Shown: positions 1-6,716, numbered from the stretch's first letter. The stretch is DNA of 11,787 nt from Candidatus Peribacterales bacterium (GCA_020059985.1 JAGVCI010000020.1:1-11787), one strand, 5' to 3'. Notes: a model not told the origin generated them from the letters alone. Program-made: numbers and translations.

Positions 1-1
1 G

Positions 2-892
2 GTCGCGAGTGTGAACAGAGGGTGCAAAGCCCTCACGGAGTCCGATTCACTGCGGACCGAGTCCACGCACGTCGGCATCACACGATCGATTGCGTTCAAG
101 GCGGAGGATTCTTACCACAGCGCGCATCACATCCATGAATTTAAAGAGGAGTGGAAGAGTATCGGCGAGAGCACGAGCGACCATTTGAAGATCATCGGCT
201 ACGACATTGACCAAACGGACGATCATCTCTTCCTCACGCTGTACGCCAATACCGATCAAGCGATGGGAATGAATATGATCACGATCGCGGCACAGGCAAT
301 TGGTGAGTGGATCGTAGAAAATGTGCACGGACTGGAGCTCATTACCATCGCGGGCAATGTCGATAGCGACAAGAAGCCGAGCATGCGGGTGCACGAGAAA
401 GGTCGCGGGTTCATTGTGACGGCGCAAGCATCGATCCCCTCCTCGGTAATTACATCCGTTCTTAAAACCACTCCCGAAAAACTCCTCGCAGTCGCAACCG
501 CGAAGCTCACGCACGGATCGCAGATTGCTGGCGCGGTCGGATCGAACCTTCACGTCGCGAATGTCATCGCCGCGCTCTACCTCGCGACTGGTCAGGACGC
601 CGCGCACGTCGTCGAAGGATCACTCGCGGATACGACGGTCGAAGCAGAGGGCGATGGCATTCACATTTCTGTCCGATTACCAGCGGTTCTCGCAGGGGTG
701 CGTGGGGGCGGCACGGGCCTGCCGGCCCAATCTCAAGCTCTCGGTATCCTCCTCAAGCCGAAAACCGGCCTCCATCCTCGTCAACAGCTCGCCGAAACCA
801 TCGGGGCCGCTGTGCTCGCTGGGGAGCTGAGCCTCCTTGCGGCACAAGCAACACATGAGCTTGCAGAGTCGCATAAAAAGCTCGCCAGATAG
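2..892 (+). CDS. hmgA: Hydroxymethylglutaryl-CoA reductase, class I (5' partial)
   Basis: Reduces HMG-CoA to mevalonate with NADPH, the committed step of the mevalonate isoprenoid pathway. The frame is open to the left edge and its first visible residues, VASVNRGCKAL, match an internal conserved class I segment, so the true start and roughly the first quarter to third of the protein, including the catalytic Glu segment, lie outside. Visible class I hallmarks are the cofactor-binding AMGMNM (near 260-277), DKKP with the catalytic Lys (368-379), the segment ending GQDAAH, the GGGTGLP loop (near 708-728), and a C-terminal AESHKK holding the catalytic His (872-874). No membrane segment is visible in this part. 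It is followed 38 nt later by HMG-CoA synthase, the enzyme making its substrate. Identity is very secure; only the N-terminus is unknown. Confidence 0.97.
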   Translation, partial: VASVNRGCKALTESDSLRTESTHVGITRSIAFKAEDSYHSAHHIHEFKEEWKSIGESTSDHLKIIGYDIDQTDDHLFLTLYANTDQAMGMNMITIAAQAIGEWIVENVHGLELITIAGNVDSDKKPSMRVHEKGRGFIVTAQASIPSSVITSVLKTTPEKLLAVATAKLTHGSQIAGAVGSNLHVANVIAALYLATGQDAAHVVEGSLADTTVEAEGDGIHISVRLPAVLAGVRGGGTGLPAQSQALGILLKPKTGLHPRQQLAETIGAAVLAGELSLLAAQATHELAESHKKLAR

Positions 893-894
893 GC

Positions 895-920
895 TTGCAC
901 GGCCGTTTTTTTGATAGAAT
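895..920 (+). promoter_or_regulatory. Putative promoter before HMG-CoA synthase
   Basis: An extended -10 element, TGATAGAAT, ends at 920 (hexamer TAGAAT 915-920), 10 nt before the ATG at 931. TTGCAC at 895-900 resembles a -35 box but the 14-nt spacer is short. The hexamer overlaps the alternative ATG at 919, which favours 931 as the true start with a leader of only about 4 nt. Inference from sequence alone. Confidence 0.45.
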
Positions 921-930
921 GTCCCCACAG

Positions 931-1953
931 ATGTCCAAGGCGGCCATCATCGGGTTCGGCATGTACCTTCCGGTAACGCGCATCACCACAGAGGAGATCG
1001 CAAAAAATTGGAAGCGCGAAGCGGCAGACATTGCTGCGACACTTGGTATTACCGAGAAGACCGTCCCCGCAAAAGACGAAGATACATTTACGATGGCGTT
1101 TGAAGCCGGCAAGCAAGCGATCGACACAGCCGGCATTCAGTCGTCACAGATCTCCGCAGTTTTCGTGGGATCCGAATCGCACCCCTACGCCGTGAAGCCG
1201 ACGAGCGGCATGGTTGCCGCGGCACTCGGGGCTCATCCGTTCTGTCACAGCGCAGACCTCGAGTTCGCGTGCAAAGCGGGAACAGCCGCGATGCAGATTG
1301 TCGATAGTATGGTGCGCGCAGGACAGGTGGAGTACGGACTTGCCGTAGGATCGGATACCGCTCAGGCCGCACCGGGCGATGCACTCGAGTACACCGCCGC
1401 TGCGGGCGCCGCTGCGATCATCGTCGGGCCCGAAAAAGCGAAGAATGCTCTCGCGAGGATCGATGCGACGCTCTCTTTCACCACCGACACTCCCGATTTC
1501 TGGCGCGCGACGAACGAAGCACACCCGCGTCACGGTGGCCGCTTCACCGGAGAGCCCGGCTACTTCCATCACATGCGTGAAACCATCAAAGGAATGCTCG
1601 AAGTCGGAAAAATTTCAGCGAGTGATGTCGATCACGTGGTGCTCCACATGCCCAATGCGAAGTTCCCGATGAAAATCGCGAAGGAGTTCGGCTTCACTGC
1701 AGCGCAGATGGAGCATGGCTTTATCGTGCCGACCGTCGGCAACACCTACAGCGCCTGCTCGCTCCTGGGACTCGTGTCAGTGCTCCAAGAAGCGAAGAAA
1801 AATGAGCGAATCCTCCTCGTCTCGTACGGATCTGGAGCTGGGTGCGACGCATTCCTCCTCACGATGCTGCGTAGTGGCGTGAAACTTCCGACGGACAAGC
1901 GCGCAATCGAGCACCTCTCGTACTCTCATTACTTGCAAGCGACCGCAGCATGA
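931..1953 (+). CDS. Hydroxymethylglutaryl-CoA synthase, archaeal type
   Basis: Condenses acetoacetyl-CoA with acetyl-CoA to HMG-CoA in the mevalonate pathway. At 340 residues it has the length and motifs of the archaeal/thiolase-superfamily form: Glu82 in GSESHPYAVKP, nucleophile Cys114 in EFACKAGTAAMQ, the HGGRFTGEPGYFHH segment (201-214), His239 in LHMPNAKFP, and the VPTVGNTYSACS loop (266-276). I chose the ATG at 931 (MSKAAIIGFGMYLP). The in-frame ATG at 919 lies within a likely -10 box, and the TTG at 895 would add unrelated residues. There is no Shine-Dalgarno sequence. The stop overlaps the thiolase start (ATGA, 1950-1953), so the two are translationally coupled. In archaea this enzyme forms a complex with thiolase and a DUF35 protein, and both partners are encoded directly downstream. 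Confidence 0.96.
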   Translation: MSKAAIIGFGMYLPVTRITTEEIAKNWKREAADIAATLGITEKTVPAKDEDTFTMAFEAGKQAIDTAGIQSSQISAVFVGSESHPYAVKPTSGMVAAALGAHPFCHSADLEFACKAGTAAMQIVDSMVRAGQVEYGLAVGSDTAQAAPGDALEYTAAAGAAAIIVGPEKAKNALARIDATLSFTTDTPDFWRATNEAHPRHGGRFTGEPGYFHHMRETIKGMLEVGKISASDVDHVVLHMPNAKFPMKIAKEFGFTAAQMEHGFIVPTVGNTYSACSLLGLVSVLQEAKKNERILLVSYGSGAGCDAFLLTMLRSGVKLPTDKRAIEHLSYSHYLQATAA

Positions 1954-3062
1954 ACGCAGACATCTTTCTCATCGGCGCAGGACAGACTCGCTTCGGCGAG
2001 TGGTGGGACAAGAGTCTCCGCACGCTCATGGACGAGGCGATCTCCGCCGCGATCACCGATGCCGGCGTCACCGCACTCGATATCGACTTCGTGGTCGTCG
2101 CGAACATGCTCGGCGAAGCGACCTGTGATCAAGCTCACCTTGGAAGTATGGCCGCTTCCCTCCTCCCCCATCGTCCACCGGCCCTTCGCACCGAAGCCGC
2201 ATGTGCCTCGGGCGCTGTTGCACTGCACGCAGCCACCGCACTCCTCGAGAGCGGACGCGCGGAGACTGTTCTCGTCGTGGGCGTGGAGAAGATGACTGAT
2301 GTTCCAAACGATCTCGTCGCCGCAGCACTCATGGGAGCTGCCGATGCCGAGCGTGATGCGCCCTCCGGTCTCACGTTCCCAGGAGTATTCGGACTCGTCG
2401 CCACGCGCTACATGCATGAGTACGGACTCACGCGAGAGAAATTGAATATCGTGAGCAGCCGCCATCACGTGAATGCCGTGAGTAACCCGAACGCGCAGTT
2501 CCGCATGGCGATTTCACCGGAGGCCGTGGGCGCGAGTCCGCTCGTCGCTGATCCTCTGCGCCTTCTCGACTGTTCTCCAGTGAGTGACGGAGCCGCTGCG
2601 CTCATCCTCTCGACCAAAAAAGAGAGCGACACGCGTCTCGCGGCGTCTGCAATCTCGACTGATGCGGTGAGTCTCACCGAGCGACAGACCATCACCTCGT
2701 TTGCAGCCTCGCGCACAGCCGCTATGCAGGCGTTTGCGGAAGCCTCTATCGGTCCGCGTGATCTCTCGCACGTCGAGCTCCACGATTGTTTCTCCATCGC
2801 CGCGCTCGTGAGCGTGGAGGACCTCGGTCTCGCCGATCCTGGGATGGGCATCCACCTCTACGAATCAGAAGACCACCTCACGGTAAATGCGAGCGGAGGA
2901 CTCAAGGCATGTGGTCACCCGGTGGCCGCTACGGGCGTGAAACAACTGATCGACATCCGAAAACAACTGAGACAATCGAAGAAGCAGTGGGGTCTCGCGC
3001 ACAATTTCGGCGGCGCCGCGGCGACCGCGGGTATCCATATCCTCGAAAATCTCCATGCATGA
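1950..3062 (+). CDS. Acetyl-CoA acetyltransferase, archaeal/SCP2-type thiolase
   Basis: Catalyses condensation of two acetyl-CoA to acetoacetyl-CoA, the first mevalonate step. The 370 residues carry the acylated Cys85 in EAACASGAVALH, HDCF at 278-281 typical of SCP2-like and archaeal thiolases, and GGLKACGHPVAATG (316-329) with catalytic His323; a glycine-rich HNFGGAAATAG segment lies near the C-terminus. The position before GHP, usually a basic or small residue in this family, is Cys321. The start overlaps the end of HMG-CoA synthase by 4 nt and the end overlaps the DUF35-kinase fusion by 8 nt, a three-gene unit matching the archaeal thiolase/HMG-CoA synthase/DUF35 complex. A broad-specificity SCP-x thiolase is the alternative, but the context favours acetoacetyl-CoA synthesis. 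Confidence 0.95.
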   Translation: MNADIFLIGAGQTRFGEWWDKSLRTLMDEAISAAITDAGVTALDIDFVVVANMLGEATCDQAHLGSMAASLLPHRPPALRTEAACASGAVALHAATALLESGRAETVLVVGVEKMTDVPNDLVAAALMGAADAERDAPSGLTFPGVFGLVATRYMHEYGLTREKLNIVSSRHHVNAVSNPNAQFRMAISPEAVGASPLVADPLRLLDCSPVSDGAAALILSTKKESDTRLAASAISTDAVSLTERQTITSFAASRTAAMQAFAEASIGPRDLSHVELHDCFSIAALVSVEDLGLADPGMGIHLYESEDHLTVNASGGLKACGHPVAATGVKQLIDIRKQLRQSKKQWGLAHNFGGAAATAGIHILENLHA

Positions 3063-3978
3063 TTTTCCACCATCTGCGGCACGTCGCGCGACCGAGCATC
3101 GAAAGATGATGCAGGAGGGAACGATCCTCTCCTTCACCGTCGTGCATCATCCGCCGGAGGGCTTCCCGACGGAGCCTCGCACAATTGCGCTTCTTGAGCT
3201 GAGTGATGGAACACGCGTCACCGGACTCCTCGTCACCAACGGGATTACACCCGTGATCGGCCAGCATGTGCAACCACGCATGCGCCTGAGCCGCATCACC
3301 AGTGAGAAACTACGGATCTACGAACCTGCGTACGAGATCACGGAGCAAAAACCTGTTGAGCAGAAGGTGTTCCCAGGTTACATCCTCGCGCTCACGGGTC
3401 CCTCGGGAGTTGGAAAGAGCACGGTGACTGCGCGACTCACGCGTTCCGTCGGTCGTTTTGCGGCTCCTGTTCCGATCGTGACGACGAGAAAAGCCAAAGA
3501 CACGGACGAGAAGGGTGAATACATCCACGTCTCGGCTGAGGAGTTCATGGATCTCAAAAAAAGTGGTGCGCTCGTCGCAGCCACAGACATTCCATCGAAA
3601 ACAGAACAGCGTTGGTACGGCTACCGCGCCTCCGACATCGCTGCGATCTGGGCGAAAGGGAAAATCCCGGTGGTGATCACAGAGATGGGACTCCTCCAGG
3701 AGCTCTCACGTCACTACGGACGCCGCTCGATCCTCTCGTGTGGGCTTCTCCCACCCGGTCGTAGCAAGCGCACGATGCTTTCAGCCCTCCTCCACCGGCT
3801 GCGCAGTCGCGGACGCGACACGGAAGAGAGCATCGAGGACCGCATGAAGAATGCAGAGCGCGATCTCGCGTTCTTCCGCGACCAAAAAGAGCTCTTCGAC
3901 CACCTGCTCGTGAATGAAGACCTGGATACGGTCGTGAATTCACTGAAAGGACACGTGATGGAGCTGGTCAAAGCGTGA
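3055..3978 (+). CDS. DUF35 OB-fold fused to a guanylate-kinase-like domain
   Basis: A 307-residue two-domain protein. Residues about 21-95 read as a DUF35 OB-fold: GTILSFTVVHHPPEGF, then TIALLELSDGTRVTGLLV, then IGQHV and a closing YEPAYEI. After a linker (96-107), residues 108-307 match guanylate kinase in length and order: P-loop GPSGVGKST (115-123), TTRK (143-146), Tyr156, YIHVSAEEF, WYGY (187-190), and RGRDTEESIEDRMKNAE near 253-268. The zinc-ribbon cysteines that usually precede the OB-fold are absent; the N-terminus HDFPPSAARR may be its eroded remnant. Several GMP-contact positions differ from canonical enzymes. The ATG at 3055 overlaps the thiolase by 8 nt; ATGs at 3106 or 3109 are alternatives that keep both domains. 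DUF35 proteins bridge thiolase and HMG-CoA synthase in archaea, so a scaffold role is likely. Whether the kinase part makes GDP or acts on another substrate is not clear. Confidence 0.9.
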   Translation: MHDFPPSAARRATEHRKMMQEGTILSFTVVHHPPEGFPTEPRTIALLELSDGTRVTGLLVTNGITPVIGQHVQPRMRLSRITSEKLRIYEPAYEITEQKPVEQKVFPGYILALTGPSGVGKSTVTARLTRSVGRFAAPVPIVTTRKAKDTDEKGEYIHVSAEEFMDLKKSGALVAATDIPSKTEQRWYGYRASDIAAIWAKGKIPVVITEMGLLQELSRHYGRRSILSCGLLPPGRSKRTMLSALLHRLRSRGRDTEESIEDRMKNAERDLAFFRDQKELFDHLLVNEDLDTVVNSLKGHVMELVKA

Positions 3979-3982
3979 GGAA

Positions 3983-4060
3983 AGATTTCGAGGAAATCGA
4001 AGAAATCGAGGATTTCGACGATCCTCGATATCATCGAAATCCTCGAACTCCTCGAAATCT
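3983..4060. repeat. Tandem 9-nt array folding into a nested palindrome
   Basis: Eight consecutive units (seven of 9 nt, one of 10) each end in TCGA: for example AGATTTCGA (3983-3991), GGAAATCGA (3992-4000), GGATTTCGA (4010-4018) and AATCCTCGA (4038-4046). The right half carries the units in the opposite sense, giving a perfect 12-bp outer stem (3983-3994 with 4049-4060) and a perfect 12-bp inner stem (4007-4018 with 4034-4045). It begins 4 nt after the kinase-fusion stop and ends 10 nt before the next -10 box. There is no T-tract. It could terminate the mevalonate transcript or insulate the next promoter. Confidence 0.8.
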
Positions 4061-4067
4061 TGCCGTG

Positions 4068-4076
4068 TGTTACACT
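4068..4076 (+). promoter_or_regulatory. Putative leaderless promoter, -10 TGTTACACT
   Basis: Extended -10 sequence TGT-TACACT; the hexamer 4071-4076 is followed by exactly 6 nt and then ATG at 4083, so standard sigma-70 geometry would start the RNA at the A of the start codon. No convincing -35 at 17 nt. Confidence 0.5.
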
Positions 4077-4082
4077 CCTCCC

Positions 4083-4973
4083 ATGCGCCAAACCCTGCGC
4101 ACCATCTTTCTCACGATCCTCTTTTTCGGTCCCTCTTTTGCGTTCGCGCAGGAGTCGGGAACGGGCTCGACCGCTTCCGGAGCAACACTGGAGGATGCCC
4201 CGTACGTTCTGACTGAGGAACTCCGTGAGCGCGCGAAGGGATTCGCACTGAAGATGCAGAGCTCAGCCTCTGAGCGACGGTTCTTCCGCGAGAAACAGGA
4301 AGAACGACGCATGACCAGGATGCAGCACCAGGTGAATTGCCGTGCGGAAATCCGCAAAGCGAACCGCGACACGCTCTTCCCCACCGTGCAACGCTGTTAC
4401 CGCGCACAACTCACGCAAGATTTGGAACTGCTTCGTAAGCATCGCAGTGCACTGGAAGAATTCATTGGCGCGAGTGAGGAACGAAAGACTGCGGCACTCA
4501 TGAAAACTGATGCACTGATCGAAGCGATCCTCGCCGTGATCGATGGTATCGATACTGGCGTCTTCGTCACTTCTGCAGAACTCCTCGAAGCGAAAGCGAA
4601 CGTCGCCACTCTCTATCGCACTCCCTATTGGACTACTCTCCTGCAACTGCGCGCCGATCACCTACGCACCTGGATTGCCTATTACCTCATCCAAATCAGT
4701 GCGCTTCCCGAGCATCCCAGTCTCACCCAGACGGCCGACTGTCTGGAACCGTTAAACGTCCTCTTGTTACGCATCCTTGACACAAATAATTACGAGGTTG
4801 CAGTAACAGACTTCCGTCAAGCGCATTCCGCGCTCAAAATGTGTGTCGAATGGCTGGCACCGCCCCCGCCTCCAGTCGTCGAAGAGGAGGTGACACCGCG
4901 CGCGGAGGAAGAGCAGGAGCCAAAAGAGGACACGTCCGAGCTCCCGAGAAGGGTGCAGAGACGCATGCGCTAG
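4083..4973 (+). CDS. Secreted helical protein of unknown function
   Basis: I do not recognise the family. The 296-residue product begins with a good signal peptide (MRQTLRTIFLTILFFGPSFAFA, about residues 1-22, cleavage probably before QESG). The body is almost entirely predicted helix rich in Glu, Arg, Lys and Leu, with coiled-coil character in LTEELRERAKGFALKMQ and QEERRMTRMQ. The mature part has four cysteines (in VNCRAE, QRCYRA, ADCLEP and KMCVEW), suited to two disulfides outside the membrane. A run of five prolines precedes an acidic then basic tail (EEEVTPRAEEEQEPKE, ending RRVQRRMR). An in-frame GTG at 3975 would extend it through the repeat array and bury the signal peptide, so ATG 4083, with its -10 box 6 nt upstream, is preferred. 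It is probably periplasmic or cell-surface. Confidence 0.85.
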   Translation: MRQTLRTIFLTILFFGPSFAFAQESGTGSTASGATLEDAPYVLTEELRERAKGFALKMQSSASERRFFREKQEERRMTRMQHQVNCRAEIRKANRDTLFPTVQRCYRAQLTQDLELLRKHRSALEEFIGASEERKTAALMKTDALIEAILAVIDGIDTGVFVTSAELLEAKANVATLYRTPYWTTLLQLRADHLRTWIAYYLIQISALPEHPSLTQTADCLEPLNVLLLRILDTNNYEVAVTDFRQAHSALKMCVEWLAPPPPPVVEEEVTPRAEEEQEPKEDTSELPRRVQRRMR

Positions 4974-4991
4974 GAACTTGCACTCGTGGGA

Positions 4992-4997
4992 TATACT
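4992..4997 (+). promoter_or_regulatory. Putative -10 box TATACT before the metallopeptidase
   Basis: TATACT lies 10 nt before ATG 5008, implying a leader of about 4 nt. TTGCAC at 4978-4983 is only 8 nt upstream of it, too close for a normal -35, yet the same hexamer precedes the HMG-CoA synthase box at 895. Confidence 0.5.
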
Positions 4998-5007
4998 TCG
5001 CCTTCCC

Positions 5008-5706
5008 ATGAACCCCCAGCGTATTCGCCATCGGGTTATTCGCACGAGAAACAAGCATTCCCGTGCTGTTTACCGTGACGGGCAGATTCTCATTCGCCTG
5101 GCACAGGGCTTAAGCAAAGCCGAAGCTCGCGAGCACGTGATGAGTCTTCTCGAACGTATGCGCGAGCAGGTCGCGGTCGACAATAAGAAAATACTCATCG
5201 ATCCGTTCCGACCACTGCTCACTGGTGCAGAGTCACTCACGGTACGCACGGCGACTGGCAAAGCGTATCACTTCCGTCTGCGCCCCGGTGCGCGTACGCG
5301 CGCTCGTCGCACGCGGACAGGGTGGAATGTCGAAGTCGGTCCGTCCACACGACGTACAGGTCTCCACCGCTTTCTCTGGAAACTTCTCTCGCACTCCGAG
5401 GAAAACCGCATCCGACAATTAGTGCACAGAATCAATAACGAAACATTTCGCGAACACGTGCGTGACGTGCGACTCTCTTTCGCATTATCACAATGGGGCA
5501 GCTGCTCACACCGCCGCGTGATCATGCTGAATACCGCCCTTCTCTTCGCCCCTCCATCGGTCCTGCGTTACGTTATCATTCACGAACTCGCACATATCCT
5601 GCGCGCTGACCATTCGCAGCGTTATTGGCACAATGTCTCGTGGGCTATGCCTACCTACGAACGCGCTCTAGAGACTCTCAAGGAGCACCGACTGCCGACA
5701 CTGTAG
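5008..5706 (+). CDS. YgjP/DUF45-family zinc metallopeptidase
   Basis: A predicted cytoplasmic zinc-dependent metallopeptidase of the YgjP-like (DUF45, M48-related) family. The 232 residues show the family signature in the C-terminal third: QWGSCSHRRVIMLNTALLF (162-180), then the zinc site HELAH (His192, Glu193, His196) and DHSQRYW (201-207) with His202 as the likely third ligand. The N-terminal 120 residues are basic and less conserved. There is no signal peptide or membrane segment. ATG 5008 is chosen over the TTG at 4978 because the latter would precede the TATACT box. It follows the secreted helical gene by 34 nt but seems to have its own promoter. Family assignment is firm; the physiological substrate of these proteins is not established. 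Confidence 0.93.
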   Translation: MNPQRIRHRVIRTRNKHSRAVYRDGQILIRLAQGLSKAEAREHVMSLLERMREQVAVDNKKILIDPFRPLLTGAESLTVRTATGKAYHFRLRPGARTRARRTRTGWNVEVGPSTRRTGLHRFLWKLLSHSEENRIRQLVHRINNETFREHVRDVRLSFALSQWGSCSHRRVIMLNTALLFAPPSVLRYVIIHELAHILRADHSQRYWHNVSWAMPTYERALETLKEHRLPTL

Positions 5707-5737
5707 AAAGAAAATAGAAAAATATTCGTCATCGTTC

Positions 5738-5743
5738 TATACT
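5738..5743 (+). promoter_or_regulatory. Putative -10 box TATACT before the small acidic gene
   Basis: TATACT in an A/T-rich gap after the metallopeptidase. It lies 33 nt before ATG 5777, so the leader would be about 27 nt, longer than for most genes here. No good -35. It would drive the small acidic gene and the overlapping phosphatase. Confidence 0.4.
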
Positions 5744-5776
5744 GACCTCACATTTGTTTCCTCCCCTCTTTCGATC

Positions 5777-5923
5777 ATGTTTTTCGATGGCGATGACGAT
5801 GACAATGGCGGTTCCAACGGAGATCAACCGGTAACCGGCGAAACCGGGAAGGACAATCTCGGGGATGATATCGGCGAGCGCGTTGGCGCGGGTCATGATC
5901 CAGTCGAAGAGGACGTCCAATGA
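5777..5923 (+). CDS. Small acidic protein, 48 residues
   Basis: An unrecognised small open frame from ATG 5777 to TGA 5921-5923. The product is strongly acidic and glycine-rich with no cysteine or membrane segment: it starts MFFDGDDDDNGGSNGDQP and ends HDPVEEDVQ, so it is probably disordered. Its stop overlaps the ATG of the phosphatase gene (ATGA, 5920-5923), and the phosphatase ribosome-binding site (GAGG, 5909-5912) lies inside it, so the two are probably translationally coupled. A TATACT box lies upstream and no other gene occupies the region. The frame could instead be a translated leader whose job is to control the phosphatase. The opposite strand has an 85-residue open frame here that I regard as a shadow. 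Confidence 0.6.
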   Translation: MFFDGDDDDNGGSNGDQPVTGETGKDNLGDDIGERVGAGHDPVEEDVQ

Positions 5924-6705
5924 GTACGATTGATCTGAAAAAGGCGCTCTCTGTTGCGGTAGAAGCGGCCGCGCTAGCAGGTGCACACGCAGTGAAACGT
6001 CAGAACGGCGAGCTTGGAATCAAAACGAAAGCTTCCCCGCGCGATTTCGTGACGGAGGTCGATCAAGAATGTCAGGACATGATCATTCAGAGGATCCAGA
6101 AAGACTTTCCCGATCACCGCTTCCTCGGCGAGGAAGGCGATGTGAGCGGTATCGGCGATGCATCCTCTCCATACCGCTGGATCATCGATCCGATCGACGG
6201 CACGGGAGTCTTCATCCACGGCCGCGATAACTTTGGGAACCTGATCGCACTCGAGGAGAACGAAGAAGTGATCCTCGCAGTCATGCATCAACCCAGATCA
6301 AAGGACTTTTTCACGGGGGTAAAGGGCGGCGGAGCGTTCTGGAACGACAAAAAAGTCACACTACGGGAGACGAAGGACCTCAATGACGCCATCCTCTGCT
6401 GCAACATCATCAACAGAGCGAAAAAGAACAGTGACGGCGTCCTCACGGTCACGCTGCCTGCTGCCGCATCAGTGGAAAACTACGGAGCGGCGGTCGATGA
6501 GTTCGGAAAAATCCTTCGCGGGGAAAATGACGGTGCATTCTTTGAGAATATCTCGCTGTGGGACATCGCAGCAGGGTGTTTCCTCGTGACGGAAGCGGGC
6601 GGGAAAGCGGAGTACCGGAAGAACTCCAAAGGAAAGTATGACGTGGCGTGTTCCACGACTCCGATTTTTGAAGAGCTGAAGAAGTTTGTGTTTGAGAGGA
6701 TGTGA
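5920..6705 (+). CDS. Inositol-monophosphatase-family phosphatase
   Basis: A Mg2+-dependent, Li+-sensitive-type sugar or nucleotide phosphomonoesterase (IMPase/CysQ/HisN superfamily). At 261 residues it is the usual length. Metal and catalytic motifs are intact: DFVTEVDQE (42-50), GEEG (70-73), WIIDPIDGTGVFIHG (87-101) with Asp90, Asp93 and Thr95, and the late WDIAAG (214-219) with Asp215. The substrate could be inositol phosphate, histidinol phosphate, PAP or fructose-1,6-bisphosphate; the sequence does not decide. It is one of the few genes here with a plausible Shine-Dalgarno (GAGG, 7 nt before the ATG), located in the overlapping small acidic gene. It converges on maf across a perfect inverted repeat. 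Confidence 0.95.
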   Translation: MSTIDLKKALSVAVEAAALAGAHAVKRQNGELGIKTKASPRDFVTEVDQECQDMIIQRIQKDFPDHRFLGEEGDVSGIGDASSPYRWIIDPIDGTGVFIHGRDNFGNLIALEENEEVILAVMHQPRSKDFFTGVKGGGAFWNDKKVTLRETKDLNDAILCCNIINRAKKNSDGVLTVTLPAAASVENYGAAVDEFGKILRGENDGAFFENISLWDIAAGCFLVTEAGGKAEYRKNSKGKYDVACSTTPIFEELKKFVFERM

Positions 6706-6716
6706 CTAAAATGGAA

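Noticed and set aside
47..607. 186-residue minus-strand frame
   Set aside because: Antisense to HMG-CoA reductase, whose catalytic motifs establish the plus-strand frame.
899..912. Possible intrinsic terminator (ACGGCCGT followed by a run of T) after HMG-CoA reductase
   Set aside because: The palindrome is only 8 bp with no loop and cannot form a stable hairpin; the T-run is better read as promoter spacer.
895..930. Extension of HMG-CoA synthase to TTG 895 or ATG 919
   Set aside because: The added residues do not fit the family N-terminus, and both starts overlap or precede the likely -10 element at 915-920. ATG 931 gives the canonical beginning.
3983..4060. CRISPR array
   Set aside because: Units are 9 nt, contiguous and without spacers, and no cas gene is present.
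3975..4082. N-terminal extension of the secreted protein from GTG 3975
   Set aside because: It would translate the 9-nt repeat array (open only because 9 is a multiple of 3) and place 36 residues before a clear signal peptide.
5780..5830. EF-hand-like calcium loop in the acidic small protein
   Set aside because: The Asp-rich start resembles DxDxD but lacks the full loop spacing and flanking helices, so only acidity can be claimed.
5729..5986. 85-residue minus-strand frame with a hydrophobic stretch
   Set aside because: It is antisense to the Asp-rich small gene and to the phosphatase start; Asp codons read backwards give Ile and Val, which explains the apparent membrane segment.
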